DNA of 64,000 nucleotides from Glandiceps talaboti. Lineage: Eukaryota > Hemichordata > Enteropneusta > Spengelidae. Below, one piece after another: positions 11,385 through 25,500 of the stretch. The position numbers were made by a program, and so were the translations under genes. Positions within the stretch are counted from its first letter, which is position 1. Each line of letters opens with the position of its first letter. Location of the stretch: contig NC_135563.1 in the NCBI RefSeq assembly GCF_964340395.1, positions 2,928,922 to 2,992,921 on the forward strand, read 5' to 3'. The notes under the pieces were generated by a model. The model made no database searches, was not told the origin of the DNA, and saw nothing but the letters and a program-made list of their open reading frames with translations.

Positions 11385-13995
11385 AGAGATAAAAAATGAA
11401 ATAAAAAAATCTGGACTATTTCTCTCCCCTAAATTAAAAGTACATCCAACCCCTCAATGAAAAGTATTTCTCTCCCCTTGATTAAAAGTACATCCAACCC
11501 CTCTTTAAAAAGTATTTCTCTCCCCTAAATTAAAAGTACGTCCACCCCCTCCATGAAAAGTATTTCTCTCCCCTTAATTAAAAGTATATCCAACCCCTCT
11601 TTAAAAAGTATTTCCACCCCCTCAATGAAAAGTATTTCTCTCCCCTAAATTAAAAGTACGTCCAACCCCTCTTTAAAAAGTATTTCTCTCCCCTAAATTA
11701 AAAGTACATCCACCCCTCAATGAAAAGTATTTCTCTCCCCTTAATAAAAAGTATGTCCATCCCCTCAATGAAAAGTATTTTTCTCCCTTAAATTAAAAGT
11801 TTGTCCATCCCCTCAATGAAAAGTATTTCTCTCCCCTCAATTAAAAGTACGTCCAACCCCTCTTTAAAAAGTATTTCTCTCCCTTAAATTAAAAGTACAA
11901 TGTACATCCACCCCCTCAATGAAAAGTATTTCTCTCCCCTAAATTAAAAGTACATCCACCCCCTCAATGAAAAGTATTTCTCTCCCTTAAATTAAAAGTA
12001 CTTCCATCCTCTCAATGAAAAGTATTTCTCTCCCCTAAATTAAAAGTACATCCAACCCCTCTTTAAAAAGTATTTCTTTCCCTTAAATTAAAAGTGCGTC
12101 CATCCCCTCAATGAAAAGTATTTCTCTCCCCTTGATTAAAAGTACATCCAACCCCTCTTTAAAAAGTATTTCTCTCCCCTAAATTAAAAGTACGTCCACC
12201 CCCTCCATGAAAAGTATTTCTCTCCCCTTAATTAAAAGTATATCCAACCCCTCTTTAAAAAGTATTTCTCTCCCCTAAATTAAAAGTACATCCACCCCTC
12301 AATGAAAAGTATTTCTCTCCCCTTAATAAAAAGTACGTCCATCCCCTCAATGAAATGTATTTCTCTCCCTTAAATTAAAAGTATGTCCATCCCCTCAATG
12401 AAAAGTATTTCTCTCCCCTCAATTAAAAGTACGTCCAACCCCTCTTTAAAAAGTATTTCTCTCCCTTAAATTAAAAGTACAATGTACATCCACCCCCTCA
12501 ATGAAAAGTATTTCTCTCCCCTAAATTAAAAGTACATCCACCCCCTCAATGAAAAGTATTTCTCTCCCTTAAATTAAAAGTACTTCCATCCTCTCAATGA
12601 AAAGTATTTCTCTCCCCTAAATTAAAAGTACATCCAACCCCTCTTTAAAAAGTATTTCTCTCCCTTAAATTCAAAGTACACCCATCCCCTCTATAACAAG
12701 TATTTCTCTCCCCTAAATTAAAAGTATGTCCATCCCCTCAATGAAAAGTATTTCTCTCTCCTAAATTAAAAGTACATCAAACACCTCTTTAAAAGTATTT
12801 CTCTCGTAAATTAAAAATATACCCATCCCCTCTATAACAAGTATTTCTCTCCCCTAAATGAATTCCCTCTATAAAATGTTTTTCTCCACTAAACTAAAAG
12901 TATGTCCACCCCCTCTTTAAAAAGTATTTCTCTCCCCTAAATTAAAAGTATATCCATCCCCTCAATGGAAAGTATTTCTTTCCCTTAAATTAAAAGTACA
13001 CCCACCCCCTCTTTAAAAAGTATGTCCATCCCCTCAATGAAAAGTATTTATTTCCCCTCAATTAAAAGTATGTCCATCCCCTCCATGAAAAGTATTTCTC
13101 TCCCTTAAATTAAAAGTGCGTCCATCCCCTCTACAAAAAGTATTTCTCTCCCCTAAATTAAAAGTATGTCTATCCCCTCAATGAAAAGTATTTCTCTCCA
13201 TAAATAAAATGTACATCAAACACCTCTTTAAAAGTATTTCTCTCGTAAATCAAAAATACACCCATCCCCTCTATAACAAGTAATTCTCTCCGACCCCTAA
13301 ATGAATTCCCTCTATAAAACGTTTTTCTCACCTAAATTAAAAGTACTTCCACCCCTCTTTAAATAATATATATCTCCCCTAAATAAAAAAAATGTCCATC
13401 CCCACTAGAAAAAGTATATCTCTCCCCTAAATTAAAAGTATGTCCACCCCTCTTTAAAAGGTATTTCTCTCCCTTAAATTAAAAGTACGTCCACCCCTCT
13501 TTAAAAACATTTCTCTCCATAAATAAAATGTACATCCATCCCCTCTATAAAAAGTATTTCTCTCCCCTAAATTAAAAGTATGTCCAACCTCTCAATGGAA
13601 AGTATTTCTTTCCCTTAAATTAAAAGTACACCCATCCCCTCTACAAAAAGTATTTCTCTCCCCTAAATTAAAAGTACGTCCAACCCTCTTTAAAAACATT
13701 TCTCTCCATAAATAAAATGTACATCCATCCCCTCTATAACAAGTATATCTCTCCCCTAAATTAAAAGTGCATCCATCCCCTCTACAAAAAGTATTTCTCT
13801 CCCCTAAATTAAAAGTACGTCCAACCCTCTTTAAAAACATTTCTCTCCATAAATAAAATGTACATCCATCCCCTCTATAACAAGTATATCTCTCCCCTAA
13901 ATTAAAAGTGCATCCATCCCCTCTACAAAAAGTATTTCTCTCCCCTAAATTAAAAGTACATCCATCCCCTAAATGAAAAGTAAATCAATCCCCTA
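11385..13995. repeat. Minisatellite, dimeric about 47-bp unit
   Basis: Tandem array of alternating half-units: aaattaaaagtacatccacc plus cct, and caatgaaaagtatttctctc plus ccct. Both halves share aaaagta ... tcc/ctcc ... cccct, so the 47-bp unit is itself an ancient dimer. Many variants occur (ctttaaaaag, acaatgtacatcc, ctataacaag). A block of several hundred bases near 11450-11990 closely resembles one near 12120-12640, suggesting segmental duplication inside the array. A three-copy relative in the opposite orientation sits at 45147-45233. Confidence 0.95.
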
Positions 13996-14097
13996 TTTAG
14001 GGTAGTGAAAAACCTTTCATTTACGGGATGGACACATTTTCCAATAACTTGTGTGAAGAAAGGGAGTGATAATACGATGGAAATGTATAGTTAATTG

Positions 14098-15866
14098 AAA
14101 TGGAACAAACACACAACTGCGTGAAATGAACAAACACACAACCGGTGTGAAATGAACACAGTTGTGATATGGAGGATAAACAAACACACAACTGTGTGAA
14201 ATGAACACAGTTGTGATATGGAGGATAAACAAACACACAACTGTGTGAAATGAACAAACACACAACTGTGTGAGATAAACAAACACACAACTGTGTGAGA
14301 TAAACAAACGTACAACTGTGTGAGATAAACAAACACACAACTGTGTGAGATAAACAAACACACAACTGTGTGAAATGAACAAACGTACAACTGTGTGAAA
14401 TGGAACAAACACACAACTGTGTGAGATAAACAAACACACAACCGGTGTGAATGGAACAAACGTACAACTGTGTGAAATGGAACAAACACACAACTGTGTG
14501 AAATGAACACAGTTGTGATATGGAGGATAAACAAACACACAACTGTGTGAGATAAACAAACACACAACTGTGTGAGATAAACAAACGTACAACTGTGTGA
14601 AATGAACAAACGTACAACTGTGTGAAATGGAACAAACACACAACTGTGTGAGATAAACAAACACACAACTGTGTGAGATAAACAAACGTACAACTGTGTG
14701 AAATGAACAAACGTACAACTGTGTGAAATGGAACAAACACACAACTGTGTGAGATAAACAAACACACAACTGTGTGAGATAAACAAACGTACAACTGTGT
14801 GAAATGAACAAACGTACAACTGTGTGAAATGGAACAAACACACAACTGTGTGAGATAAACAAACACACAACTGTGTGAAATGAACAAACGTACAACTGTG
14901 TGAGATAAACAAACACACAACTGTGTGAAATGAACAAACGTACAACTGTGTGAGATAAACAAACACACAACCGGTGTGAAATGGAACAAACGTACAACTG
15001 TGTGAAATGGAACAAACACACAACTGTGTGAGATAAACAAACACACAACTGTGTGAAATGAACAAACGTACAACTGTGTGAAATGGAACAAACACACAAC
15101 TGTGTGAGATAAACAAACGTACAACTGTGTGAGATAAACAAACACACAACTGTGTGAAATGAACAAACGTACAACTGTGTGAGATAAACAAACACACAAC
15201 TGTGTGAAATGAACAAACACACAACTGTGTGAGATAAACAAACACACAACTGTGTGAAATGAACAAACACACAACTGTGTGAGATAAACAAACACACAAC
15301 TGTAACTGTGTGAGATAAACAAACACACAACTGTGTGAAATGAACAAACGTACAACTGTGTGAGATAAACAAACGTACAACTGTGTGAGATAAACAAACA
15401 CACAACTGTGTGAAATGAACAAACGTACAACTGTGTGAGATAAACAAACACACAACTGTGTGAAATGAACAAACGTACAACTGTGTGAAATGGAACAAAC
15501 GTACAACTGTGTGAAATGAACAAACACACAACTGTGTGAGATAAACAAACACACAACTGTGTGAAATGAACAAACGTACAACTGTGTGAGATAAACAAAC
15601 ACACAACTGTGTGAGATAAACAAACGTACAACTGTGTGAGATAAACAAACACACAACTGTGTGAGATAAACAAACGTACAACTGTGTGAGATAAACAAAC
15701 ACACAACTGTGTGAGATAAACAAACGTACAACTGTGTGAGATAAACAAACACACAACTGTGTGAGATAAACAAACGTACAACTGTGTGAAATGAACAAAC
15801 GTACAACTGTGTGAAATGAACAAACACACAACTGTGTGAAATGAATAAACACACAACCGGTGTGAC
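14098..15866. repeat. Minisatellite, 25-26-bp unit
   Basis: Tandem copies of ataaacaaacacacaactgt gtgag, with alternatives acgtacaactg, atgaacaaa and atggaacaaa. Near 14155-14240 and 14510 the module gaacacagttgtgatatgg contains the core in inverted orientation. The unit has no stop in any - strand frame, so overlapping reading frames of 593-629 codons run the whole length. Because 25 is not a multiple of 3, the implied peptide repeats every 25 residues (three units). These frames are not genes. Confidence 0.95.
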
Positions 15867-17880
15867 TCCCAAAATTGTTAATATACAGTAAATCTAAAAT
15901 CCTCATTGTATTACAAATGGTAGACTAGTTGCCTCGTTTCTTTGTGCAAGCTTAAATCACCTAAAGATAGTTAGACTTACTGTTGTAAATGGTTATATAT
16001 TAGTTAGGATTATATTATATATAGTGTTAGTGTTAGTGTTAGTGTTAGGGTTAGGGTTATAAGTTAAGTTAAGGTTATAGTATACTATAGGGTTGATGTT
16101 TAGTGTTAAGCGCATAGGGTTGATCAAAGCTTGCACAAAATAAGACTCCAGCTACTAAGTCTATCATTTCCAACACAATGATTTGTATTGCGTTACTTAA
16201 TTAGACAGTTTTGTAATGTAAATGGTCCCTCACCCGTTTCCACATACTAATCAGCTGGTTGTAAAGTCCCTATAATCATTTAATCAAAAATTTCAATATT
16301 CCAATGAATTTAAAATATCAGGTGTCTGATCATTTTGCAGTAGATATAGATTATCATTACACCAAAGTATTACCACTACCAAACAGTTGAGGTCAAAGGT
16401 CACACTTTAAACAGCAACCTCTCCTCAAACAGTATGACCTTGAATATGAAGGTCAAAGACACAATGTCCTTGATAACATCTAGCATGACATATTCCTATG
16501 TCCCCCTACAGGCTGACCTGTATGTTTATAGGTTTAAATACTTGCAATCAAAAGTTCACAGTTCAAAGTTATTGTTATCACGATTCTTCTGCAGGACTTG
16601 GAGAAAATGTTCACTCTAGATCTTCTCTGCACCATTGAATTGATTCAAACCTTGAACTATGTGGTAGACTTCTCCCTTCTCCTATACATCATTAACTCTG
16701 TAGTGAACAGCGACATGTTTCCTCCGTAGTGAACAGCGACATGTTTCCCTGGTGGTGCGTCAGAAGTCCATGAATTTGAAGAACTCCTGCAAGTAAATAA
16801 ATAGCACAAATGGCGTTGTAGCACAACTATTTACTTTTAAAACATATGTATCTACATGCTGATCCATGTTAGGTATAGGAGTTTATTTGCTGAATGTTTA
16901 TTCAGTTGCCTATCCAACCCTGTTGTTACCTTCACCATGCACATCGTTTCACTGCTACTATGAGTGTTGTCTTATTGCTAGTCAACAGGCTATGAATCCA
17001 CATGGTTATCTTTGTGATATACACCATAGTTTCGCTGTTGTTTTGGGTGTGGTCTTGTTGCTAGGGATATTTGCATACATTTTTTAATGTTTACTGACTT
17101 GTCTACCAGATGATGTTGTTATTTTAGAAAAATATACTATTTGCCTGCTGCTATGGGTGTGGTCATGGTTGCTAGGGCCAATTGTGTCAAAATTGTTAAA
17201 CATCTGGAGAATATCATGTCTAGAAACAGCTTACCAAAGTACAGCCCCATCGACCAAGTAACTGTACTTTTTGAGATACAAGTTTTTGACCAAAATGCAT
17301 TCCTCAAAGGCATCCTTATTAAATTTCAACCCTATTTGCTCAGTAGTTTTAAATTAAAGATTTTTGATCAAAATGACATATTTTTAGACCCAATTTGCAT
17401 ATTACTGATGGGATCAAAATGTCTTGAACAATTATTAAGCTACATACTGTTAAGAATATTCCCACTAAGTTTCTGACCAATCTGCCCCGTAATGTTGTAG
17501 TTTTATTTTTCTTAAATTTTTTTTTATCAAAAATGACATTTTCTGAACACAACAACACAACACACCTGTGATGCAATCATTTTGCTTTGACCTATTTCAC
17601 AAGTAGCCACCAAAGTGAACATCCCCACCAAATATCAGAGCTTAATCATGCACACACACACACACACACACACACACAGCACCATATATATATATAAATA
17701 TATAACAAATGACAAGTTGAAGATGGCAGCCTTAATTTCCAATTCCAAAAACCAATGCCATAACACCAATATAAAGTATATATATGATATGGTGTACCAG
17801 TTGCAATCTACCCACCAGAATTTGACACATCCAGTGGTGGATGCTGAAATGGTACTGACTAAAAATCATCAGATGTAGAA
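15867..17880. other. Unique sequence with telomere-like patch and (CA)n
   Basis: At about 16021-16060 there is a short run of gtgttagtgttagtgttagg gttagggtta, a degenerate telomere-like motif. A 26-bp phrase ctccgtagtgaacagcgaca is duplicated at 16703-16755, and a (CA) microsatellite lies at 17651-17678. No convincing exon was found; the small ORFs (16434, 16866, 17141, 17615) show no domain, and the last spans the (CA) run. Confidence 0.5.
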
Positions 17881-20119
17881 TTCATATTTACATTTGTGGT
17901 GATCCAACAATTGTGTAATCAGGTAAAATATAGACAATATTTAGGGACTTCTAATATAGATTTTCTCTCTACACAAACCTCAATAAATAATCCATTAGTC
18001 AAAACATTTATTCACGACCGACAAAAACATAAAATTTGAAGAAACTGCAAGATTTAATATTTGAAACTTACATATCTTCTTATCTTCTAAGACATTTCTT
18101 CTTCAGCTTCCTTATTCCAGCAATACAAGCTCCTCATAGGTAAAATCTGAAAACAAGGTAAAACATTATCAGTGAAGTGAACTGAAGAGAATTTCAAAAT
18201 AGAGGGCTTCAAAGCTTAGTTACTAATAAATGACAATCAACAACATATTTGATAAAAAATTAGCTGAATTATATTAAATACTTGCCTCTCAAATTATTTT
18301 ACTTCAATCTTTTTTCTTCAGCTTTTGTTTATTCTGGTATTAGTGTACAAGTTGTGTGTGATCTGAGAAAAAGGAATTATTACAAATAAACTGAACTGAG
18401 AAATCCAAATATCAAATAAGTATAATTTAAAAGATGCACACATATGTATCAGTTAAGGCGTTATCTGTGATGTCAAGTACTAATCTGCAAGCTAAGAACC
18501 AGACATTTATGTCAACCACAGCCAGTGCTGGTACTTTTGTGATATAACAAGGAAATAGTGGTACAAAACAAAAACTAACTGACATATAGAATGCCGAATA
18601 CAAGTATTTGTTTATTTATGTGTAAGTTGATCCAACAATGGTGTATTCAGATAAATATAGGAAATATTGTGGAACTCTAAACCTAGATTTTCCATCTGCA
18701 CAAACCTCAGTAAAACATTCATTGAGAAAACATTTATTCGTGACTGACAGAAACATCAAATATCACGATTTCTAATCTAATAAGCCTCAATAAAACATTT
18801 ACTTTCATCTTCTTTCTCTATCAATAAATTTCTTCTCAGCTTTGAAGTCATACATTCTGGTAATACATGTTCCTGGCAGCATGGGCATGGTCTAAAAACA
18901 AGGAAAAACATTACTAGCAAGTCTTGGTCAAAAACGTATATAACCAGCCTGCTATCATGTCAAATTACTTCATATTCTGATTTCAACAACAAATAAGGCT
19001 GCAATCCAGTTCATATGTCAAAGGTCATGAAACATAGTTACATACATATGTGGACTTCTGTATACAACATTTGTGGCAGGTTTGGTTGAAAGTAGCCCAT
19101 GGATGTCAAAGGACTGGTGTACATCCACACCACAACATAGCGATAAAGATCGAGTTATTAAAACAAACTTTGAAGAGACTGTAAAATTAGAAACTTACTT
19201 ACATCTTCTTCCTGTTTAATGACTGTCTTCATTAGCAAACCTCTTTAAATCTGGTCATATGAGTTCTTCATGGATATGATCTGAAAACAAGGATAACATT
19301 ATTAATGAATGGAACTGAATTGAACTGAATATCAAAAACAAAAATACAATTTACAAATAAGTGACAATTATCACTGATGACACATTGACAAGGACCGAAT
19401 TTACTATCAATAAGGTATTAAAGGTGAACATACTAAACTATAAAATTGGTGGTCACCAGTTGCAAACTGTTCTGCCTGCCTGCCTGTTTGGAATAAAACT
19501 AAGCAAGTCTTCATAAAAGATACAGGAGCCCTAAAGTACTTTACTTCCACGTGACTGAACTCAACACAATTGATTTAAAAGATCAGAAATTAATGGCAAT
19601 GAATAAATACTAAAAAGTGTCTGTGATATGCAAGAAATAGCTGAATTTCGATAATTGACCTGTTCTGTCAGCTTTACATGTATCATTAAATAAAGTGACA
19701 TGCATATTTCCAATATGACGTTTGAAAGATCAAATACTGCATGTCTGGGAATGACGCATTACACTGTATCATCCCCTTTCAAGGGACTAATTACAACTTA
19801 ATGAAGAATGCCTAATACAAGTATTTATTCATGTGTGGTGATCAAAAAATGGAGCACAGAGCATTTTCACATACTCAACTATATTTCCCTATAGACAAAC
19901 CTGAGTATAAACTAACCAGTGATAAAACATATCTTCATGATTCATAAGAACATAAAGATTTCAAAGTAAGAAACTTACTTCTCTCCTGTCAGTAACAATC
20001 TTCGCTAGCTTTTTTCATCAATTCCAGTAATACACATTCCTAGGTTATGGTCTGAAAAGAAAGAAAAAAAAAGAACATTATCAAATAAACTCAATAGAAA
20101 TATATAGATACGTACTTAC

Positions 20120-20187
20120 CATATACTTTTTTTTAAATACACTTTCTTCTGCAGCACTTATCTTCAATGTTGAGTCAATTGTGTTCC
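20120..20187 (-). pseudogene. Type B exon-like module, copy 1
   Basis: Bounded on the - strand by acceptor ctccacacag and donor gtaagtacg. In one frame it reads NTIDSTLKISAAEESVFKKK, which aligns with the same frame of the other two type B modules. Preservation of the frame across copies argues that this module once coded, probably for a helical, lysine/glutamate-rich segment. No family was recognised. Confidence 0.4.
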
Positions 20188-20815
20188 CTGTGTGGAGAAG
20201 AGAAATAGATTTACAAACATGGTTCATTTACATGTATTTCGATCCAACAATGGTTTATTTACATGTATGTTGATCCAACAATGGTGTTCTCAGGTGAATA
20301 TATAACAGATTATGTGTCTTTCTTACCCTTCTACACAATCCCCAATATTACATTATAATCACTGTGTAATGTAAAGTGTGAGTTACATGCCAAGCATCTC
20401 ACTTAGAATTCTTCAGTCTATATACCTTGTAATGAAGTGATGATCTGACCGCTCACTAGTTTTCCATTCAACTATACTTTTGCAATTTTTCTGGCTGATG
20501 CCTACAACATCTAGGAGTATATAGCTAAATTTCTTTGGTTTAGGCTAAAATACAGGTGATCAAGGAAAGATCCATTCACATAAGTATAGAGAGCAGTTTG
20601 TGAATCTAATATACATTTTCCTATAGACAAATTTCAGTAAAACAACCGGTGATAAAACATACTGTATACTCATGACTGATCTGAACATAAATACTGCAAA
20701 ATTAGAAAGTAATTACTTCTCTGCTTCATTTATTAAAATTTTAAGCTTTCATCATAAATTGTAGTAATACACATTCCCGGGTTTGATCTGAAAAGAAGGA
20801 AAAATAGATGCATAC

Positions 20816-20873
20816 CTCTATTCTTTTCCTTTAATACAATTTCTTCAGCAGTGGCTTTCTTCAATTCTGTTAC
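20816..20873 (-). pseudogene. Type B exon-like module, copy 2
   Basis: Acceptor ctacttag and donor gtatgc on the - strand. The frame reads VTELKKATAEEIVLKEKNR, the closest match in composition to copy 3. A type A module follows within tens of bases (20735-20790), keeping the B-then-A order. In the joined frame a stop appears soon after A begins, so the pair cannot encode a long product as it stands. Confidence 0.4.
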
Positions 20874-21673
20874 CTAAGTAGTGAACGGAAATATAGATTT
20901 ATATGGTTTATTTACATATATGTTGAAATCAACAATGGTGTGTTCAGATAAAAATATTTATAACATGTTTTGTCTTTCTTAATCTTGATTTTCCTTCTAC
21001 AAAAGCCTCAATAAAAATCCATCGGGAGAACCTATCTTCACCACTGATGAAAACATAAAATTTGAAGAGACCGCAAACTTTTAAACTTACTTATCTTCTT
21101 CTCTTCTAATGTCTTCCTTCTTAAGCTTCCTTCTTCAATTCCAGCAATACAAGCTTCTCGTGGGTATGATCTGAAAACAGAAAAAAATATTAGTGAAGTG
21201 AACAGAAGACTGAAAACACAAATATCCTAGTTACAAATATACAATTTATAAATGCGAAGTTTGAAGTGAAATTTTAGTGTATTGCATTGCATTATATTCA
21301 GTGTAATGCAAAGTGAGCTACATTCCATGCATCTCACTTAGTATTCTTCAGTCTATACCTTTGAATGATGTGGCAATAATCTGTTTGATCACAAGTTTTG
21401 TATTCAACTGTACTGTACGAAACTTTAGTCAGTTGGACATCTCCAAGTAGTGAATCATGAGTACACAATCCTCAATAAAACATACACTGTGTATACTGAG
21501 AAACACTGATCTGAAAGATCTGAAACTCCTTTACCTTCTTTATCTTGTAATAAGTTTCTTCATCTTTCTTCTTTTATTCCAGTGACATAAGTTCCTCATG
21601 GCTATGATCCAAAAAAAAACAAGGAAAAAACATTATTAAATAAACTGAACAGAAATATCTACTAGGTACTTAC

Positions 21674-21739
21674 TTTGCTATTCTTTTCCTCTAAACTTTC
21701 TTTGGCAGCGTCCTTCAATGCCGAGTCCACTTTGTTACC
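21674..21739 (-). pseudogene. Type B exon-like module, copy 3
   Basis: The - strand frame reads NKVDSALKDAAKESLEEKN and ends in a good donor, gtaagtac. The expected acceptor AG is missing: the sequence reads ctactcgggtaac where copy 2 has ctacttaggtaac. A splice-site mutation is therefore likely. The type A module at 21535-21605 follows after a 68-nt gap. Confidence 0.4.
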
Positions 21740-21780
21740 CGAGTAGATAAAAATAGAAAAACAGATTTATTATACTTGTA

Positions 21781-22590
21781 TTAATGAGTACAGGCATTCC
21801 TGTACTCAAACCGGACTTATACCTACTTTATAAGTCTGTAGATTACCAGATTCGCAGTGCCCACGCATCTGTCCATCACTAAAGTCCATAACAGTCATAT
21901 GACTGATGGCAAATAGCTTGCATAGTGGCTTGCATTATGTTTGCAACCAACATCAGGCAGTTTATAACTGGCCACTTAATTTACAGCAAGGCATATTTAG
22001 AACAGATACAGAAATCATGCACGATTTCTGCAAACCAGCAAGAAGGCTGGTGTTAACAGTTTGCAACAACTTAACACCACATGTTGATCAGTTTATAAGG
22101 CTATAGCCAATTATTAGCCTGCAGAGCAGCATGCATGCAAATGATTCATACTTTAGCACTGATCGCTAATAGCTGACCATACCATGTATTTACTGCTTGG
22201 CTGACTCATTATTATGACTTGGACTTCCAATCTGCAGTTCAGTCTTCAACTTCTGTTCAGTGCATAACTGTCATGATGAACTTCAATACATGCTGAGGTC
22301 TTGGGCAGTTTTGACAGCACTCTGATACATGTGAACTACTTTAATTGTCACAGATAAATAACATCAGAGTAGTGGCATCCTTCATCATCTAGGGATATCC
22401 TCTTGACATACATGTACATCCATGGGTAACACGAGTTTACAGTTCCATGTTATGACTCTTTATTTCAACTTTAATTCACAGGCTGTAACCCAATGCATTG
22501 ATTCTTCTTGTCGTTTCATCACCTTGGTATTTTTCTTTTCATGCAGGCTACTTCTTTATTTACTCCAAGTCCATTTTATAACACGACTGT
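21781..22590. other. Unique intergenic sequence
   Basis: No gene was recognised. The + strand ORF at 21906-22106 (66 codons) has no recognisable motif and no splice context that I trust. Confidence 0.4.
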
Positions 22591-25500
22591 GTTGTTTCAC
22601 ACATATGTTGTTTGTTTACCAATGTCCGTTTTATAACACAACCATGTTTATTTCTCACCTGTTGTTTGTTTACTCATGTCCGTTTTACATCATAGCAGTG
22701 GTTTCACATGTTGTTTGTTTGTTTACTCATGTCCGTTTTACACAACAGTGGTTTCAAATGTTGTTTGTTTACCAATGTCCGTTTTATATCATAACAGTGG
22801 TTTCACATGTTGTTTGTTTGTTTACTCATGTCCGTTCTATATAAGTGGTTTTACACGTCTGTTTGTTTGTTTACTTATGTCCGTTTTATATAACAGTGGT
22901 TTCACATGTTGTTTGTTTGTTTACTCATGTCCAATTTATATCACAAGTGGTTTCACATGTTTGTTTGTTTACTCATGTCCGTTCTATATAACAGTGGTGT
23001 TTCACACGTTTGTTTGGGGGGTTTTTTGTTTACTCATGTCCGTTTTATATTACAACAGTGGTTTCACATGTTTGTTTGTTTACTCATGTCCATGTTATAT
23101 AACAGTGGTGTTTTACACATGTTTGTTTGTTTACTCATGTCTGTTTTATATAACAGTGGTTTCACATGTTTGTTTACTCATGTCCATTTTATATCACAAC
23201 AGTAGTTTCACATGTTGTTTGTTTACTCATGTCCATGTTATATAACAGTGGTGTTTTACACATGTTTGTTTGTTTACTCATGTCTGTTTTATAGTGCTCA
23301 CAACTGTGTTGTTTTACACGTGTTTGTTTACTCATGTCTGTTTTATATCAACAGTGGTTTCACATGTTGTTTGTTTGTTTACTCATGTCCATTTTATATA
23401 ACAGTGGTTTCACACATTGTTTGTTTGTTTACTCATGTCCATTTTATATCACAACAGTGGTTTCACATGTTGTTTGTTTGTTTACTCATGTCCATTTTAT
23501 ATCACAACAGTGGTTTCACATGTTTGTTTGTTTACTCATGTCTGTTTTATATAACAGTGGTTTCACACATTGTTTGTTTACTCATGTCCGTTTTATATCA
23601 CAACAGTAGTTTCACATGATGTTTGTTTGTTTACTCATGTCAGTTTTTTATAACAGTGGTTTCATATATTGTTTGTTTGTTTACTCATGTCCATTTTATA
23701 TAACAGTGGTGTTTTACACATGTTTGTTCATTTGTTTACTCATGTCTGTTTTATAGTGTTCACAACTGTGTTGTTTTACACGTGTTTGTTTGTTTACTCA
23801 TGTCTGGTTTATATCAACAATGGTTTCACACGTTTGTTTGTTTACTCATGTCCGTTTTATATCACAGCAGTAGTTTCACATGTTTGTTTGTTTGTTTACT
23901 CAAGTCCGTTTTTCATAACAGTGGTTTCAAATATTGTTTGTTTACTCATGTCCATTTTATATAACAGTGGTTTCACATGTTGTTTGTTTGTTTGTTTACT
24001 CCTGTCCGTATTTTATAACAGTGGTTTCACATATTGTTTGTTTGTTTACTCATGTCTGTTTTATATCAACAGTGGTTTCACATGTTGTTTGTTTGTTTGT
24101 TTAGTCATGTCCATTTTATATAACAGTGGTTTCACACATTGTTTATTTACTCATGTCCGTTTAAAATCACAACAGTAGTTTCACATGTTGTTTGTTTGTT
24201 TACTCATGTCCATTTTATATAACAGTAGTTTCACATATTGTTTGTTTACTCATGTCTGTTTTATATCAAGTGGTTTCACATGTTTGTTTGTTTGTTTGTT
24301 TACTCATGTCTGTTTTTATAACATCAGTGGTTTCATATATTGTTTGTTTGTTTACTCATGTCCATTTTATATAACAGTAGTTTCACATATTGTTTGTTTG
24401 TTTACTCATGTCTGTTTTATATCAACAGTGGTTTCATATATTGTTTGTTTGTTCACTCATGTCTGTTTTATATCAACATGTTATTTGTTTGTTTACTCAT
24501 GTCCATTTTACATAACAGTAGTTTCACATGTTGTTTGTTTACTCATGTCCGTTTTATATCACAACAGTGGTTTCACATGTTTGTTTGTTTACTCACGTCT
24601 GTTTTATATAACAGTGGTGTCACACATTGTTTGTTTACTCATGTCTGTTTTATATCACAACAGTAGTTTCACATGTTGTTTGTTTGTTTACTCATGTCAG
24701 TTTTTTATAACAGTGGTTTCATATATTGTTTGTTCACTCATGTCCATTTTATATAACAGTGGTGTTTTACACATGTCTGTTTTATAGTGTTCACAACTGT
24801 GTTGTTTTACACATGTTTGTTTGTTTACTCATGTCTGTTTTATATCAACAGTGGTTTCACATGTTTGTTCGTTTACTCATGTCCATTTTATATATTAGTG
24901 GTTTCACACGTTTGTTTGTTTTCTCATGTCCGTTTAATATCACAACAGTAGTTTCACATGTTGTTTGTTTGTTTACTCATGCCCGTTTTACATCACAACA
25001 GTAGTTTCACATGTTTGTTTGTTTACTTATGTCAGTTTTTTATAACAGTGGTTTCACATATTGTTTGTTTGTTTACTCATGTCTGTTTTATATCAACAGT
25101 GGTTTCATATATTGTTTGTTTGTTTACTCATGTCTGTTTTATATCAACATGTTATTTGTTTGTTTACTCATGTCCATTTTACATAACAGTGGTTTCACAT
25201 GTTGTTTGTTTGTTTACTCATGTCCGTTTTATATCACAGCAGTAGTTTCACATGTTGTTTGTTTGTTTACTCATGTCAGTTTTTTATAACATTGGTTTCA
25301 TATTTTGTTTGTTTGTTTGTTTACTCATGTCCATTTTATATAACAGTGGTGTTTTACACATGTTTGTTCATTTGTTTACTCATGTCTGTTTTATAGTGTT
25401 CACAACTGTGTTGTTTTACACATGTTTGTTTGTTTACTCATGTCTGTTTTATATAACAGTGGTTTCACACGTTTGTTTGTTTACTCATGTCTGTTTTATA

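Larger units (their letters stand above)
17881..21780 (-). repeat. Diverged tandem array of exon-like modules
   Basis: Modules recur here at intervals of several hundred bases. On the - strand, type A is about 75-85 nt, between a ttttcag acceptor and a gtaagt-like donor, with a core like tgtattgctggaatt. Copies are seen near 18070-18146, 18300-18370 (poor), 18785-18890, 19200-19281, 19980-20052, 20735-20790, 21090-21171 and 21535-21605. Type B is about 58-68 nt. B is followed closely by A three times, with a 68-nt mini-intron in two cases. Between modules other sequence recurs, such as gatccaacaatggtg. Type A copies carry stops or shifted frames, so most are decayed. This looks like a duplicated exon pair of an old gene, or exons of a non-coding transcript. 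Confidence 0.55.

Noticed and set aside
14017-15906. Three overlapping - strand ORFs of 593-629 codons
   Set aside because: They are readings of one 25-26-bp minisatellite unit in three frames, with no start context, domain or codon signature.
16021-16070. A chromosome end
   Set aside because: Only a few degenerate units, with normal sequence on both sides.
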